From Phaffia rhodozyma (lineage: Eukaryota; Basidiomycota; Tremellomycetes; Cystofilobasidiales; Mrakiaceae): a stretch of DNA of 64,000 bases. Positions within the stretch are counted from its first letter, which is position 1, and each line of letters begins with the position of its first letter. Below the pieces are notes generated by a model that did no database searches, was not told the DNA's origin, and saw only the letters and a list, made by a program, of their open reading frames with translations. Below, piece by piece: positions 50,801 through 62,769 of the stretch. A program made the translations under genes and the position numbers. The stretch spans positions 1,922,001 through 1,986,000 of the forward strand of contig JACGZH010000001.1 of the NCBI GenBank assembly GCA_014706385.1, written 5' to 3'.

Positions 50801-51110
50801 CACCAAATTTAACTCCTAAGAAAGAAGGAGAGGACGGCGAAAGTCAAGAGGACTACGGTGTTTTGCTCAGCAAGGTGCCCGACCGACGAATGAAACCTGA
50901 TCTTTCAAGAAGACAGAGAGCTGCTGTTGATGAAACAGGTAGAGACCAAGAAGATGGGGAAAAGATATCAAGCACCAAAGCCAGATCGATCAGATCATCT
51001 CGAGATGGAAGAAGGAAGAGAACGACGTTAGCTTGATGGATGGATTGAAGAACTCAGACTTTTCTCTTGTTTTCACCTTTCACCGACTTCTTACTCTTTC
51101 GCTCTGTTAT

Positions 51111-51148
51111 CACACACACCTACACACACACACACACATACACATACC
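51111..51148. repeat. (CA)n tract in the DUF1308 gene leader
   Basis: Imperfect CACACACA with TACACA changes, ending 38 bp before the ATG at 51186, thus in the 5' UTR or promoter. Confidence 0.85.
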
Positions 51149-51185
51149 ACAGACGTACACTCCTGCTTTATTTGTCTTGCTCAAG

Positions 51186-53241
51186 ATGGATCAGTCAGAG
51201 GCCGTGTTTGCCTCTCTCAGGAATTACAGAGATCAACTGGCCGAGATCACTCCTCTACTGGCATCCTTTCGGCTTCCGCCCCCTCCGATCATTGACGAGA
51301 ACGCCCCTGGGGACTCGCCTATACAGTCGCTGTACATTCCCGGTCTCAAGAAGCTTAGAGCATCGGTCAAGAAAGAGATAGACTGGCTAGACAGGGTGAG
51401 TCGCGCATGTTTCTCTGTCCTTCTTCTTCTCCCTTGCTCTTTCTCTCGCTCACGAGCTTCGATGTGTACGAACTCTACCTGATGATTAGGTATTCGAAGC
51501 TCCCCGGTCGAGTAACTTGCCGTCATCAAACGCTCCTCACCTACTCGCTTTGTACAGAACTCTAGTCTCTGCTCCATATCCAGTCGTCGGGGTCAATCAA
51601 AGCTTTCTTTCATCCGAAGCCACAGTATTCAACAAGCCAGGATCGCTCAAGAAGAAGACAAAGATTGATACAAAGGTCCATGTGTTGGCGGACGGCGGAA
51701 AGCTTTGGATCAAAGTGCTCGCCATCGTCAACTCTCGACTATTGTTCGAACTGGTAGAGCAGGATTCGTACGACAACTCGGATTCTTCTTTCTCCGATGA
51801 TTCGGACAGTTCAGTCCTATCCAAAGACGCCAACCCAGATCATCTGAGGACCTCATTACACAAGACCGCTCGGTTCATGCTCCGGGCGGCCAACTTATTG
51901 TCTCCTCCGCCGAGGATTGAACTTCAGCTTCCTAGACTTCAACCAGGTGGACCTGGAGACGACGGTCGAGTGCTCAGAACGGTTCATGAGATCAGGTCCA
52001 TGGGTATCTCTGTCGTTCACGGAACTCCACCGTCCACGCCCTCTTCCTCTGTGCTCGAGAAAGCGCCTGTACCCTTGGCGCATTATTCGATTTCCCATCC
52101 ACCACCATTGCGTCTTCTTCTGCCTACTCTGGATTTAAACCTGGACCTTTCCCTTCTCCTGGCGCTCGTATCCGCGATCTGTCACTTGCCACTTCCGACC
52201 GACGGAGGGACCGAAGGCGTGTTCAAACCACTCGTCAGACAATACTTCAAGAACGGCTCTATCAAAAAACCAGAAGAGATGACCAAGGCGATGCTCGGAG
52301 GAAGCTCCAACGCCAGGGCGTTGACGATCCAGCTGGAAAGTGAGCTCCAGGCGCCGATAGTGAGCGAACTCGTCCGGTTCCTTTCGACCGCTCTGGAGGC
52401 TAGCGTAGGGCCTTTGGGTGAATCGAAGAGGATTAGATGTTGGACGACTGTGGAGGCAAAAGAAAGGTTGATAGGAATATGCGCAAAGCTGGCAGGAAAG
52501 GACGAGACTGAAAGGACGGAAGACATGTTTTACCGACCTGACTGGACAGACGAAGAAAATGAAAGGAGAGCTCGATCATTCTGGAAGGAATCGAGGTTTA
52601 ACGATCAACTGGGAAGCATCCATCTTGCATTGTCTTCGATTTATTTGCACCCTACCCAATCTTCTCAATCAACAGCAGAACCGTTAGAGCCATCATCATC
52701 ATCATCATCGCCGCCATCACCAACATCAATAAACCCATCGATACCCAACCTCGCTTCGCTCTCACTCGATCTTCCCTCTTCCTCATCCGATGTGAACCCG
52801 AGCTCAGGCTCATCGTTCGATAACTTGGCACCCACCCTACGAGCCCTTCTCGACCCATCGGTCAGTTCGATGAAACCCTCTGCATCATTAACCCCCCATA
52901 CACTCGACTCCCTACTCGTCGGCGTCCAACGGGAGATGACGACTGTCACCACCAACCGAAGCAGTCTGAGGTCTCTCTGGAGTCTGTTGGACGATCCAAG
53001 TCTAGGGACCGGGACGCGTGTAGAAGAATCGTCCATAGAGACGGCGAAGGCAACCGGTGGGTCGATCGTCGGCCAGGAAGAGGGGACGGATAGGGGAGAG
53101 CACAGATTGACAGGTCGCGCTGTTGCCTGGGTGTTGGAACCTCGTTCGTTGGCGGAAAGCATGAAGGCCGAGTCTGATCTTCTAAACGACGCGACCGATT
53201 CCTCCGACAGGCTCTTCATCAACGTTAACAAAACGGTCTAG
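51186..53241 (+). CDS. DUF1308 family protein (C7orf25/UPF0415-like)
   Basis: Two exons (51186-51395, 51490-53241) give 653 residues. The conserved core of this uncharacterised family is visible as VKKEIDWLDR, APHLLALYRTLVSAPYPVVG, VHVLADGGKLWIKVLAIVNS and RLLFELVEQDSYDNSD. The C-terminus ends in RAVAWVLEPRSLAESMKAES. A central Ser-rich, low-complexity insertion (about residues 500-560) contains (ATC)n-encoded Ser runs. There is no signal peptide or membrane helix, so a cytosolic or nuclear protein is likely. No enzymatic role is known to me for the family. It diverges from the SMG7-like gene across a short region. Confidence 0.72.
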
Positions 53242-53871
53242 ATAGAAAAACCTCTTTCTCGACAGTATCAATATGCTGTGGCAAAGAAGAATGCATGTAT
53301 AAAAGAGAATCTAAGATTTAGACCGACGAACCGGACAGCGGGTTTAAAGATTACAACCTTTCTTTCCGTTATTTGACAATGCTTCGTGACGAAAGAAAGG
53401 ACCAAAAGTATTCGATATGAATGATCAGCTCAATCATGTACAGAAGCTGAAAATGTCCTTCTCGAAGTATTGTTTCCTCGATGATTCGTTTGTGTGGTAT
53501 GAGATACAGAAATAAACAAGAAAGGAAAGGGAAAGAGAAGAGAGAGAACGGGACGGAGGTATAAGGGAAGCAAAGAGAGGTTGACACGACGGTTTGGGAG
53601 AAACTGATACAACAGAGCGACGAAGATCTTGAGGTATACATCATTTTAGGAAAGATAACTTAGAAACGAAACAAGACAGAAACATATAAACAAACTTGGG
53701 AGTGGAGGCACGAAAAGTGAGGGATGTACCAAGTTTGTGTAGGAGAAACAAAAGAAAACGTGAGGATCTATGCTAAGCGAAAAGATAAGAAGAGAAAGAA
53801 GCAGGGAGTGGTCCTTGATCTCTGGGCCATGATCTACCGTTCCATCTCTACGCCCTCATTTGAATACACCC
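53242..53871. other. Convergent 3' region
   Basis: 630 bp, A/G-rich, between the DUF1308 stop and the zinc-cluster gene stop. No gene supported. Confidence 0.5.
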
Positions 53872-55616
53872 TCAATAGAGGTGGCGGACCCCGTCTCGTT
53901 CGCCAGAATATCGGCCAGGACTGACGTTGATGGAATGTGAAATCAAGGAAGGATGAGCCGGTACTTTCGAATAAGACGGAAAGAACGGGTTCGTTCTTGG
54001 GTATCCCGAGTTTGGGGAATAAGGTTTGAAAGAGCCGTCGCTGCCGGAGCCACTACTGCCGCTTCCATCTCTAGCTTGTGGTCGAGAGAAATCCAGGGGA
54101 GGAAGAGACTCCATAGAGAACGGCGATCGAGGGGTCAACAGGAAGGATGACGAAGACGAGGAAGAAGTAGAGAGTGAGGACGAGGCGGAGGACGCAAATG
54201 CTGCCTGCGACTGGACAGGCGGCCAGTTTTGTCGTTCCGACTGGGAAGGAGTTAAGAAAGGAAGAGTGTATTTGTCAGAGTATGGTGAGACAGACTGGGC
54301 TGCGTGACCAGGGGAAACGGGTTCTCCAGCAGTCAAATCAGACAGGTTCGGTGAGGAGTGCTGCCTAAGCTCGGGCGACGGGCGCTTGAGTTTGGCCTTT
54401 AGTTTTCCGAGACCATATTTTGAACTAGAACTGAAAAAGGGAGGGGGATTCAAAGCCGAAGCAAAAGCGAGAGGAAAAGAAAGAGAAGAAAGGAACCAGA
54501 ATGAGCACGTTTTTGGAAGGCATAAGAATCAGCCGGATGGATGAGACATGTCAAGAGTAGATGGAAGGCAAGAGACTTACCCTGCAACTGGTCCACGTTT
54601 CTTTGCGCCTCCAGACCAAATGCACTCGATCTTTGCCTCCTTGCACCTCACACAGGTCGTCTTTGTTTCGCCTTCCGGCCCGTCTACAGGGACGAGACAC
54701 CTGGTCTTTCTAGTTCTGCAAGAGTTGCATGCCTTGGTGGCTCGGTTGATAGGTGCCCTCAAGTGCGGTGTGAACTCCTCTGATGATGTGCTAGGAGGAG
54801 ACTCCGTCCGGTTTCGGTCCGGGATAACGCCAGCTGAGGAGATTGAAAGGTCATGATTGGAAGCAGAACGAGGCGAGGAGTTAGGTAGTCGGGGTAGGGA
54901 AAAGTTAGGTGGGCTCTGTATGGATTCAAACGTCGGATATAAAGGACTGGCGATTGATCTTTGAGGAGACGCCTGACGTCTGTATGGATGTGAGTGGACC
55001 GAAAGATGGACAGAGTGTTTGGAGGCAGAGGTCGACGCCGGTGTTTCGTTTAAGAGATTCTGGATAGAATGAGGGGAAGACTGGGCAGGTTCGTGTCTGC
55101 TTAGATCGACCGATGGATAGGATGGACTGGACATATAGGCTGGCCGTTGATGGGAGTGATTTGAATAGATTTGTCCTGGTTGTGACTGACTGGACGGCCA
55201 GCTTTCGTGTAGTCCGAGCGGTTTCGGTTGGTCGTGAGCATAAAGGGTGCCGAGCGTCGGGACGTAGGCTTCACTGGCATATAACCGGCGGCTGTGAGCA
55301 AGGAAGAGGAGGATACATGGAAACAGAAGAAGAAGAAGCAGAAGAAACAAGATGTAAGCTGTTGTGTATTCCGGGAGATTTGAGAGAAACTGATTACGTG
55401 TGTGACGTACCTGTTGGACAAGGAGGGCGAGAAATGCGTCCGGTCATGGGACGTCGACCTGTCTTGCCCAGAGTGAGTTGAAGCCGTCCGACGGAGGGAA
55501 GGGTTTGGTCCAGGGCCCAGGGATGACGAGGCGAGCGCAGGAAGGAGAGAGGACGGTGAAGGACAACTGTCTGTGAAGTCGAAGGATGAAATCGGTGGTA
55601 GGCTGACGGGCTGCAT
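53872..55616 (-). CDS. Zn2Cys6 transcription factor
   Basis: Predicted nuclear DNA-binding regulator. The start at 55616 reads MQPVSLPPISSFDFTDSCPS. After one short intron the long second exon carries Ser/Pro-rich sequence, then the binuclear cluster: basic RATKACNSCRTRKTRCL, an unusually long loop, and CVRCKEAKIEC, i.e. C-x2-C-x6-C then C-x2-C-x6-C. The cluster is near the middle of the protein, not at the N-terminus. Downstream is a short Lys-rich linker (KLKAKLKRPSPEL) and a disordered tail with poly-Ser, ending GERDGVRHLY. No fungal-specific middle homology domain is seen. Targets are unknown. Confidence 0.75.
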
Positions 55617-58090
55617 AACGGGCCAGGAGGTGATTGAGAGAAGGAAGAGAGAGAGAGAGAGAGGGAGACACAAGAATGTATATGTTATGTGGATAAAATG
55701 AGGCTAAACGTTTGTCTCTCCAGGCGTGAAAAACGGAATGAATCAATTCAGAGAGAAGAATATCACGATGTGCGAATGGATGAATGAACAGAAGAAGGAA
55801 AGCAGAACGAAGAGGAAGAAGAGGAAGAAGAAGATACCATTCGGTTGATGTCTAGGCTTCTTCCATTTAAAGGTGTGAAGAAGATCCAGAGAAAAAAATA
55901 GGACGGGTGATTTTTAATAATCCCTCTCTATTTTGTCTTTTTCTTCTTTTTTTCTTTTCTTCTTTTTTTCAAAGTTGTTTCTCTTTACCTCTCGAATATT
56001 TTATACCTTTAAATCTGTCGTTCTATCTCTATGGAATCTAATTTCCATTCTTGCCACATTTGCGCATAAAGTTCTTCTTCAGGATGATCATTCAAAAGTC
56101 AACAACTCATCGTGAGATATAACAGAAACAAGAAAATAGAGTCCCGAAGATCGGGTGAGTACAGAACGGTTAGGAAAAGAAGAGGAGGAGATAGAGAAGG
56201 CGGACACAGGGGAAGGAGAGGAGAGGAGAGAATGAAGGAATGGGGAAAACAGAAAAACAGTGACGATCACATATGAACATTAAAAAGGACGAACCCACAT
56301 TCCTCTGACGCAATGGCAAGAAGGATCGTCAGGGTCAAGTCGACGATTATCTGACGCTCGCGTCGCCCCGCCTCGCCTTAGGCCCGGGGATAGACTTTCG
56401 AGTTTTAGAAGTGGATAGCCCGACGATCAGCAGGTCGAGACCCTGGCTCGAGATGACCTCAGTTGCTCCGATCCGAGCCGACACCCGATCGATCGAGCCA
56501 GCGCTGTCATTTGTTTGGGCCTTCGCCTAATCGCCTTCCCTTTCCCACTGGCTCAGCCTGCGCACTTACATCATAGGAGTCGTTCTGGTGCGTCCGGGGA
56601 CAGTAAGCGCAGCCGATAACGTGGCGTGTTCCTCTATGCATAAGAGGAAAAACTCTTTCTTCTTGCCCGTCAGAGACCCGGCTCTCTCTTCCTCCGTGCC
56701 GTCTTGGGTCTGAACATTTGCTATTGTTTTTCTTTACTCCTTATTTTCTCCTCTCTCGATTCTTTCATTCTCGTGATCGATCATGGCCTAAATATGTAAT
56801 GAAACGAATACAACAAATGAGAGCGCCAAGCAGAGCAAAGAAACCGATTGAGGGAGAAAGAAAAGGATTCGGATCGTGTAGGATGGTTGACGTAGGAATG
56901 TCGAATCAACCTATTTTGCCTTTCCTCCTAAGTGTTCCATGAACGTAGAAGAAAAGATGAAAGAATCCGAAAGATAAAAACGGGGCTTGAAAAGGGTCGG
57001 AAGAGAACTAGGAACTAAAGTGAGCAAGCTTTGTAAGGGAATAGAAAGCTCTCAGCTTTTTTCGTCCTTTAATGGTGGTCTGGTCCGTTGACTATAGGAG
57101 ATTCACAAAGGAAGCAGAATCCTATTAATTGAATCCGAGACGGATTTATTTTCATTAGAGCTTTGGTTGAATGGTGTTTCTAAATCCGGGGCCAAGTCAT
57201 GCGTAGCGACGCGACAGGGCTCACGTGTTTTTTCTATTTCGATCCCAAAAATGTTTGACGAAGAAAAGTACTTCCCGACTCGAAATTCACCCGGCACTTT
57301 GCATTGGGCGATCCATCAACGGGAAACCCGCGTATTTATTCACATTCCCCCCCCCTCTCTTCCTCTTTCCCATTCGTTCTATTTTCTCTTCTTCTCCCAT
57401 GCGTCATGGATACTGCACCCGCCCCATTTTCTATTGGTCTTCGTGTCTTCAAGAACACGGATTTAGCCTCTGAAGATGTATGCGATGGCACGTTCAACAA
57501 GACACGTTAGAGCGCGTAGAGAAGAGTGAAACAAAATAAAAAGCAACAACATAAAAGAGGGGATCATCACAAGAAGACAAGTTTGGTGGTGAGTAGGGGA
57601 GAGAGGCAAGAGGCTTGACGGCGAAATCCATGAGAAAATAGATGATCCCGAACGAAGAGATTAGAGAAATAGAGAAAGCAAAGAAGGCAAACGCGCGTTC
57701 CCAGACGTACGTAAGCCTTCTGAGCTAAAAGATCTCTCAAGACATGCAGAACTTTAGTTGGTCTTTGAAAACAAATTAACAATTGTTTGAGCGATATTCG
57801 TTATATATATTTACAATACGAGAAAGGATGATAAATAACGTGGTAGAGAAAAATAAAAATAAAGATAATTAATAATAATAATAATAAAACGAAGAAGCAT
57901 CTCGACGGACAAACCCTTGGAACCCCTCTCCTGACTTCCGGCCCATCTAGGTCGTATCCTATCGTCAACCTATGTGCGCTTTCTTAGCCGTACTCTTTGA
58001 AAAAGACATATATAATTTGAATTAGGGAAACAGAAGACCATCTATCTGAAGGACAAGGAAGTAAATAAAATAATGGAGACCATTCCCCGT
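55617..58090. other. 2.5 kb gene-poor region
   Basis: The largest gene-free stretch in the window. It holds the zinc-cluster gene promoter, a GC-rich segment around 56.3-56.65 kb, a pyrimidine run near 57.35 kb, and an (AAT)n microsatellite at 57867-57887. ORFs of 60-100 codons here show no splice or family support. Confidence 0.45.
57867..57887. repeat. (AAT)n microsatellite
   Basis: Seven AAT units in an A/T-rich setting downstream of the MFS gene. Confidence 0.85.
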
Positions 58091-61000
58091 TTAAGGCACT
58101 ACAGGTTGAACATCTTTGAGATCTGATGGATTGATCTCCTGATCTTTAGTTTGAGTCTGATTCTGAGCCTGGGCTTCGAGGTCATGACGATGTCGTCGTT
58201 TGTAACCAAAAGAGTGATCGGGTTCTCGCCATTGTTTTCCCTATTGGATTTTTTTGAAGTAAGACAATGAAGAGCAACATGTAAAGAACCCCGATGGGCA
58301 AAAACACATTCCGGATCAGTCCCGATCCAACACGTATTGATTTTATGAAAAATGAAGAGATACTCGCCTTATACGTCAGGACAACAAAAGCCACGCATGT
58401 CAACAGCAACATGCCAGAGAATAACCTACCAAGTCAGACATGACGGGGATACATACGTAATCACCGACGTACCGAGTAAGGAGATAAACAGTCGCAAAGA
58501 CAAACAATTCAACGTCAGTTTATTTGGCTTCTTTAAGACCTGAACATGACCGTAGGTATCTATATCTTCTCAACCATCCATCCATCCATCTATCCAGTAC
58601 ATAAACAAACGCATGTGCATGCGATAGTACGCAAAAGGAAACTCAAGACTCACGAGTAAAGTCCACCATCGCCGATTCCATTCCTAATAGGGAGTGAGGA
58701 TTGAGAGAAGGCAAATGCGAAAAGACCTGCTCATCGAACCAAGTTGCGTTAAGGGGGAGCGAAGAACGAATTAACAAATGAAACAAGAAATACCCAATGA
58801 TAGATCAGCTCCGAATACAGAAAAGCAAGACGATTGATATGACAAGAAAGTTTGATAGCAACCGACCTCGACAGAACGAGTTTGACGCTACAGCGCTTGA
58901 TGATCTTCCAGGGTTAGAGTCGACCAAGAATGCAAGAACGCTTAAACGAGAAAGAACCACCCAATTTGTCAGAAACCCTGTGTATAGAGAATATGATAGG
59001 GCAAGAGCCAATGATTTGACGCACCTGGCGTAAATCACCATCACAGAAATCCCACCGGTGACCAAAAACACAACCGGTCCGGCGACGTTCGTCTGCAGAT
59101 ATGCCCCCAGAAGTCAAAAATAGGCAACACATGTAAGTATGGATGAAACCGAGAACGGTGAGTTCGAAAGATTCACCTTCTCGTTGGCGGTCCAACCATA
59201 GCCCAGGAATGAAAGAACCATGATTGGCATCGCAACGAAAACTGATTTTAACCTCATCTGGAGAAAGAAGGCCCCATCAGGCAATGTAAGAAAGGAAAGA
59301 ACCGCTGAGAAGTTGAGAAATGTACGACAGTGTGAGATCCACGTGAGGAAGGAGAATGGACAAACCTCTGGTTCACGCACACCTCCGTTTTTCTTCATCA
59401 AACGAGCAAGAACGTAATCGGAGTATCGACCGCCCGCGACGGATCCAATGATGTTACCACCACCTATATGCAGTAAGAGAAGGAGATCTTTGTCAACGAT
59501 ATTATTCACGAGAGTCGAACGCATATATCAAACGTACCGAAGGCAACAAGGACGAGACCAATCTTCAGAGCATTGTAGTTGTAAGGTGATTCGGCGAACG
59601 TGACGGCTGCCGTGAAACTGTTGCAGGAGGAACGGGGGTGAGATCGAGCCTCGAACTAGGTGATCAGACATTGATTCATTCTGACCTCATACAGAGTTAA
59701 CGCAACGACTTACGAGATGGAGTACTGGGCCGCGAAGATGATACCTGACAAGATTGAAAATTCAGAAATAGATCCAAGAGTAGATCAATCATGGTAACAA
59801 ATACAGAGGAAATCAAGAACTGAAACCTACCAGAAGAAATGACGGTCAATAGATTCGACGGGCATTTCAGAATCGCTAACGCAGGCAACAATGGGTTGAC
59901 GTCTCTCAATCCAATCTTGACCGTTCCATCTGCTACCTTATCACCCGTTCTCTCTCCAAATAACCACCATCTTCTCCTCCCTCCTTTCTTCTTGCCATTG
60001 ATCTGTTCACTCTCGAGCGCAAGTTCAAGTTTCTCAGGATCCGGGTTCGTCGGTGAACCGGGTCGAGTCGGAGCAGGCGTTGCGTCCGTACTTCGTAAAC
60101 CTTTGGCCAATTTTCGTTTGCGTTTCTTTTCGGCGTGTACAAGCGAATCAGCAATCGATTTCTTGAGTGCCGCTTGGTACGCCAGCGATCGTTCCTTCCG
60201 CCATGAATCTGGGAAGAAACAGAAGGCGAACTGTGAACGATGACAAGGGTACGTAAAGCTTGACTCAGTGAATGAACCGGATCAACGTCTCAATGGAACG
60301 AAGAAATGTCAACGAACAAGAGCAACAGCACCGAACGCGGAGATGAAGTAGAATGTGGATCTCCAGCCAAACGCCTGAGTTAAAGCACCTCCGACTAAGA
60401 GCCGCCAGAGGTTGCGATCCGGTGGAACGTTTGGTTAGCCAAAGACGTCGAAATCTAAATAAATAAACAAACGAATACCAAAGACCAGTACGCACCAATA
60501 GGTCCCATACTGGTACCCAGTAATGGTGTTCCATAGTAAAGGCCCATCTTGGATCCTCGGACTTCCGGCTCAAACATATCACTACAAGTTGAGGATAGGA
60601 CACAGCGAGACAGTCAACATCTTCATCCTGTTGAATCCACACGAGGAGGCTAGGGAAGAAAGAATGAGAAGACTGACGCTAGAGTTCCCGCTCCGATCGA
60701 AAGGACGGCAGAAGAACCAAAGGCTGTAACGATGAATAAGAAGAGAATATGACAACATATGTGAGATCGTACACATCGTCAACTATCTATTGAAAGAAAG
60801 GCATACCTTGTACCATTCTAAATACAGCAAAGCCAACGATGTGTGAGCCCAACTCAAAGACAATATGAGTTGCATTAACGGAAACTTACCTCATCACGAT
60901 GAGCAAAGTCATCGTGTTCGCCCTCGACGACACCACAGATCCGATGAGGAAAATCTACAACACATCATCAAAGTCGTTGAGCGAGAGAAGATTATGCGGT

Positions 61001-61810
61001 CAACAAAATGAGACAAGGGGTACATACTACATATGAAATCAAATACACTGATTTTCGTCCTTTGACCTCTGCTATCGAGGACCAGAATACACTAGACCGC
61101 CCGAACGGAAAATCGAGATCGGAGTGTGATTCTCTTGTCAATGCGCCTTCTCGCGCGCATGGAAAAAGGAAAGAGTTTTTATATACTCACGGACAACACC
61201 CTTGGAAAAGGATGAACAAACTAACAGAAAGCGAAAGTTCGTTATCTGTTGCGTTTAATTGACTCCTTAATTCATCGAAAGCCGGATTGTAGATCGCCTG
61301 GATTCCAGCAGAGAATAGATAGGTATCTTCCAGATCAATACAACATTCCAGAAGTACTGATCGAGTAAAAAGAGAATGACCGAGAAGAAAGAGTATAAAC
61401 CAAGAAAGAAAGGGCAAAGGACGTACGGCACCCAATGTTACGGGAATTGATCCAATAGATACCATGGCAAGTACTATATTCTTCTTTAGCGGACTCCATA
61501 ATCTAGGGTCATTATCCACCGCCACATGCTCAATATCCACATTGACCAGCGTTGGGGAAGGCGTGGTCACGTGGTCGGCAGTTGTAGATATCGTCACCTG
61601 GCTTAGCACAGGTGAAGGCGGTACCGAGACCAATGTGTTTGAGAAATGAGCATGATGATCCTGTTGATCCTCAGGTGTCGGTTGAGGCTCTTGAAGATAT
61701 GGGTTTGGGGATGAAAGTGGGTTGAAAGCTAGTGTTGGATTCGAGGTCGAAGCTGGTGGAGTTGAAGGCGAATTCGGAGAGGGTCCCTCCGATGCGGATG
61801 GGGGTAACAT
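58091..61810 (-). CDS. Major facilitator superfamily transporter, DHA1-like
   Basis: Plasma-membrane drug:H+ antiporter-like protein. The start at 61810 is followed by a long Pro/Ser-rich cytosolic N-terminus, then the first helix region LWSPLKKNIVLAMVSIGSIP. The next exon has IYNPAFDELRSQLNATDNEL and SLSVSLFILFQGC. The middle loop between halves is long and basic (KKKGGRRRWWLFGER), with VTFAESPYNYNALKIGLV and ADGTVKIGLRDVNPLLPAL; the second half includes GGGNIIGSVAGGRYSDYVLA, RLKSVFVAMPIMVLSFLGYG and GPVVFLVTGGISVMVIYA. A further C-terminal exon ends SDLKDVQPVVP at 58091. About fifteen introns; many borders approximate. Substrate unknown; polyamines or azole-type drugs are usual for the group. 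Confidence 0.8.
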
Positions 61811-62769
61811 TGTAAGAGAGTGGTCTTCTTTTTGGTATCTGTATTCCTCTCTCTCCGATATATATACGGGTGTGTGTCTACTATCAACAAGAGAACGAAG
61901 GTTTCAAGTACAAGAAGTTATATAAAAGAAGAAAAGATACAATGGAAGTGTTCGAGAAGAAGAACGAGAAGACGGGATATAGATGACTTTAGCGCCGGTT
62001 GATGGTTCGAGGCCGAAAGTCCGAAATCCGAAGAGTCCGAACGGAGGCTACGGGAGATTCTGATAACGACAGATAAATCTGATAGGTCTGCTGGCCTTGC
62101 TTCTTCGGTCTATACGAGAAAACAGAACTATGTCTCCAACCCCACTTATTGACTTGTTCCATTACACCTACTCATACATACACACAAAGCTATCGAGCGT
62201 CAGTGTCCAGACCACTTTGTAGGTCAATAGAGTTGGGGAAGTGTATGTGGCAGAGATGACTCATTCGCGGTGGGTTATAAGATAAAGAAGTAAAATCGAA
62301 ATCTCAACTCAAAATTGCCTGTATAAACCTGGTTGGCGCCATCTAATCAATCTCCCTCTTGTTCACTTCTACTCAAGCGCCCCTCGGATCTTGTAATCTT
62401 ATTTCCCCCAAAGATAGATTTAGTAACTCGGATAGTAATATTTTGTTTCCCAAAACAAAACAAAACAAAACAAAAAAACAAAACAAAAAAACAAAAAAAA
62501 CAAAAAAAACTTTTGAGTCTCCAGACAATCTTCGAGCGTTGTATTGACAAGATTATCTTGTTGGATCCATGGCATCTTTACATTAAACAAAACAAAAAAA
62601 GAAAGAAATGCGCTACAAGAGATGACCGGAAATGTATATAAGAAAGAGATATTTATAAACACGAAATCTAGAGGTGCTCGTAGACTGTAAGGAAGAATAG
62701 GTAAAGGTCAAGTGAGCTTTCTATACCTGGCTAGGAAAAGGAGTAGCGATACAGAGAGAATCGGTGCTT
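61811..62769. other. Divergent/spacer region with A-rich repeat
   Basis: Between the MFS start and the hexokinase 3' end. A CAAAA-type simple repeat fills 62455-62509 (poly-A blocks separated by single C). No gene supported; small ORFs are compositional. Confidence 0.45.
62455..62509. repeat. (CAAAA)n low-complexity repeat
   Basis: CAAAACAAAAC units with longer poly-A runs, about 55 bp. Possibly a poly-A tail remnant of a retroposed sequence, but no body of such an element was found beside it. Confidence 0.8.

Noticed and set aside
52690..52715. Runs of TCA/ATC triplets as a possible CRISPR or satellite
   Set aside because: They are in frame and encode poly-Ser within the DUF1308 gene. No spacer structure exists; CRISPR is not expected in a eukaryote.
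62455..62509. Poly-A block as evidence of a retroposon insertion
   Set aside because: No element body, target-site duplication or reverse transcriptase sequence was found around it, so it is listed only as a simple repeat.
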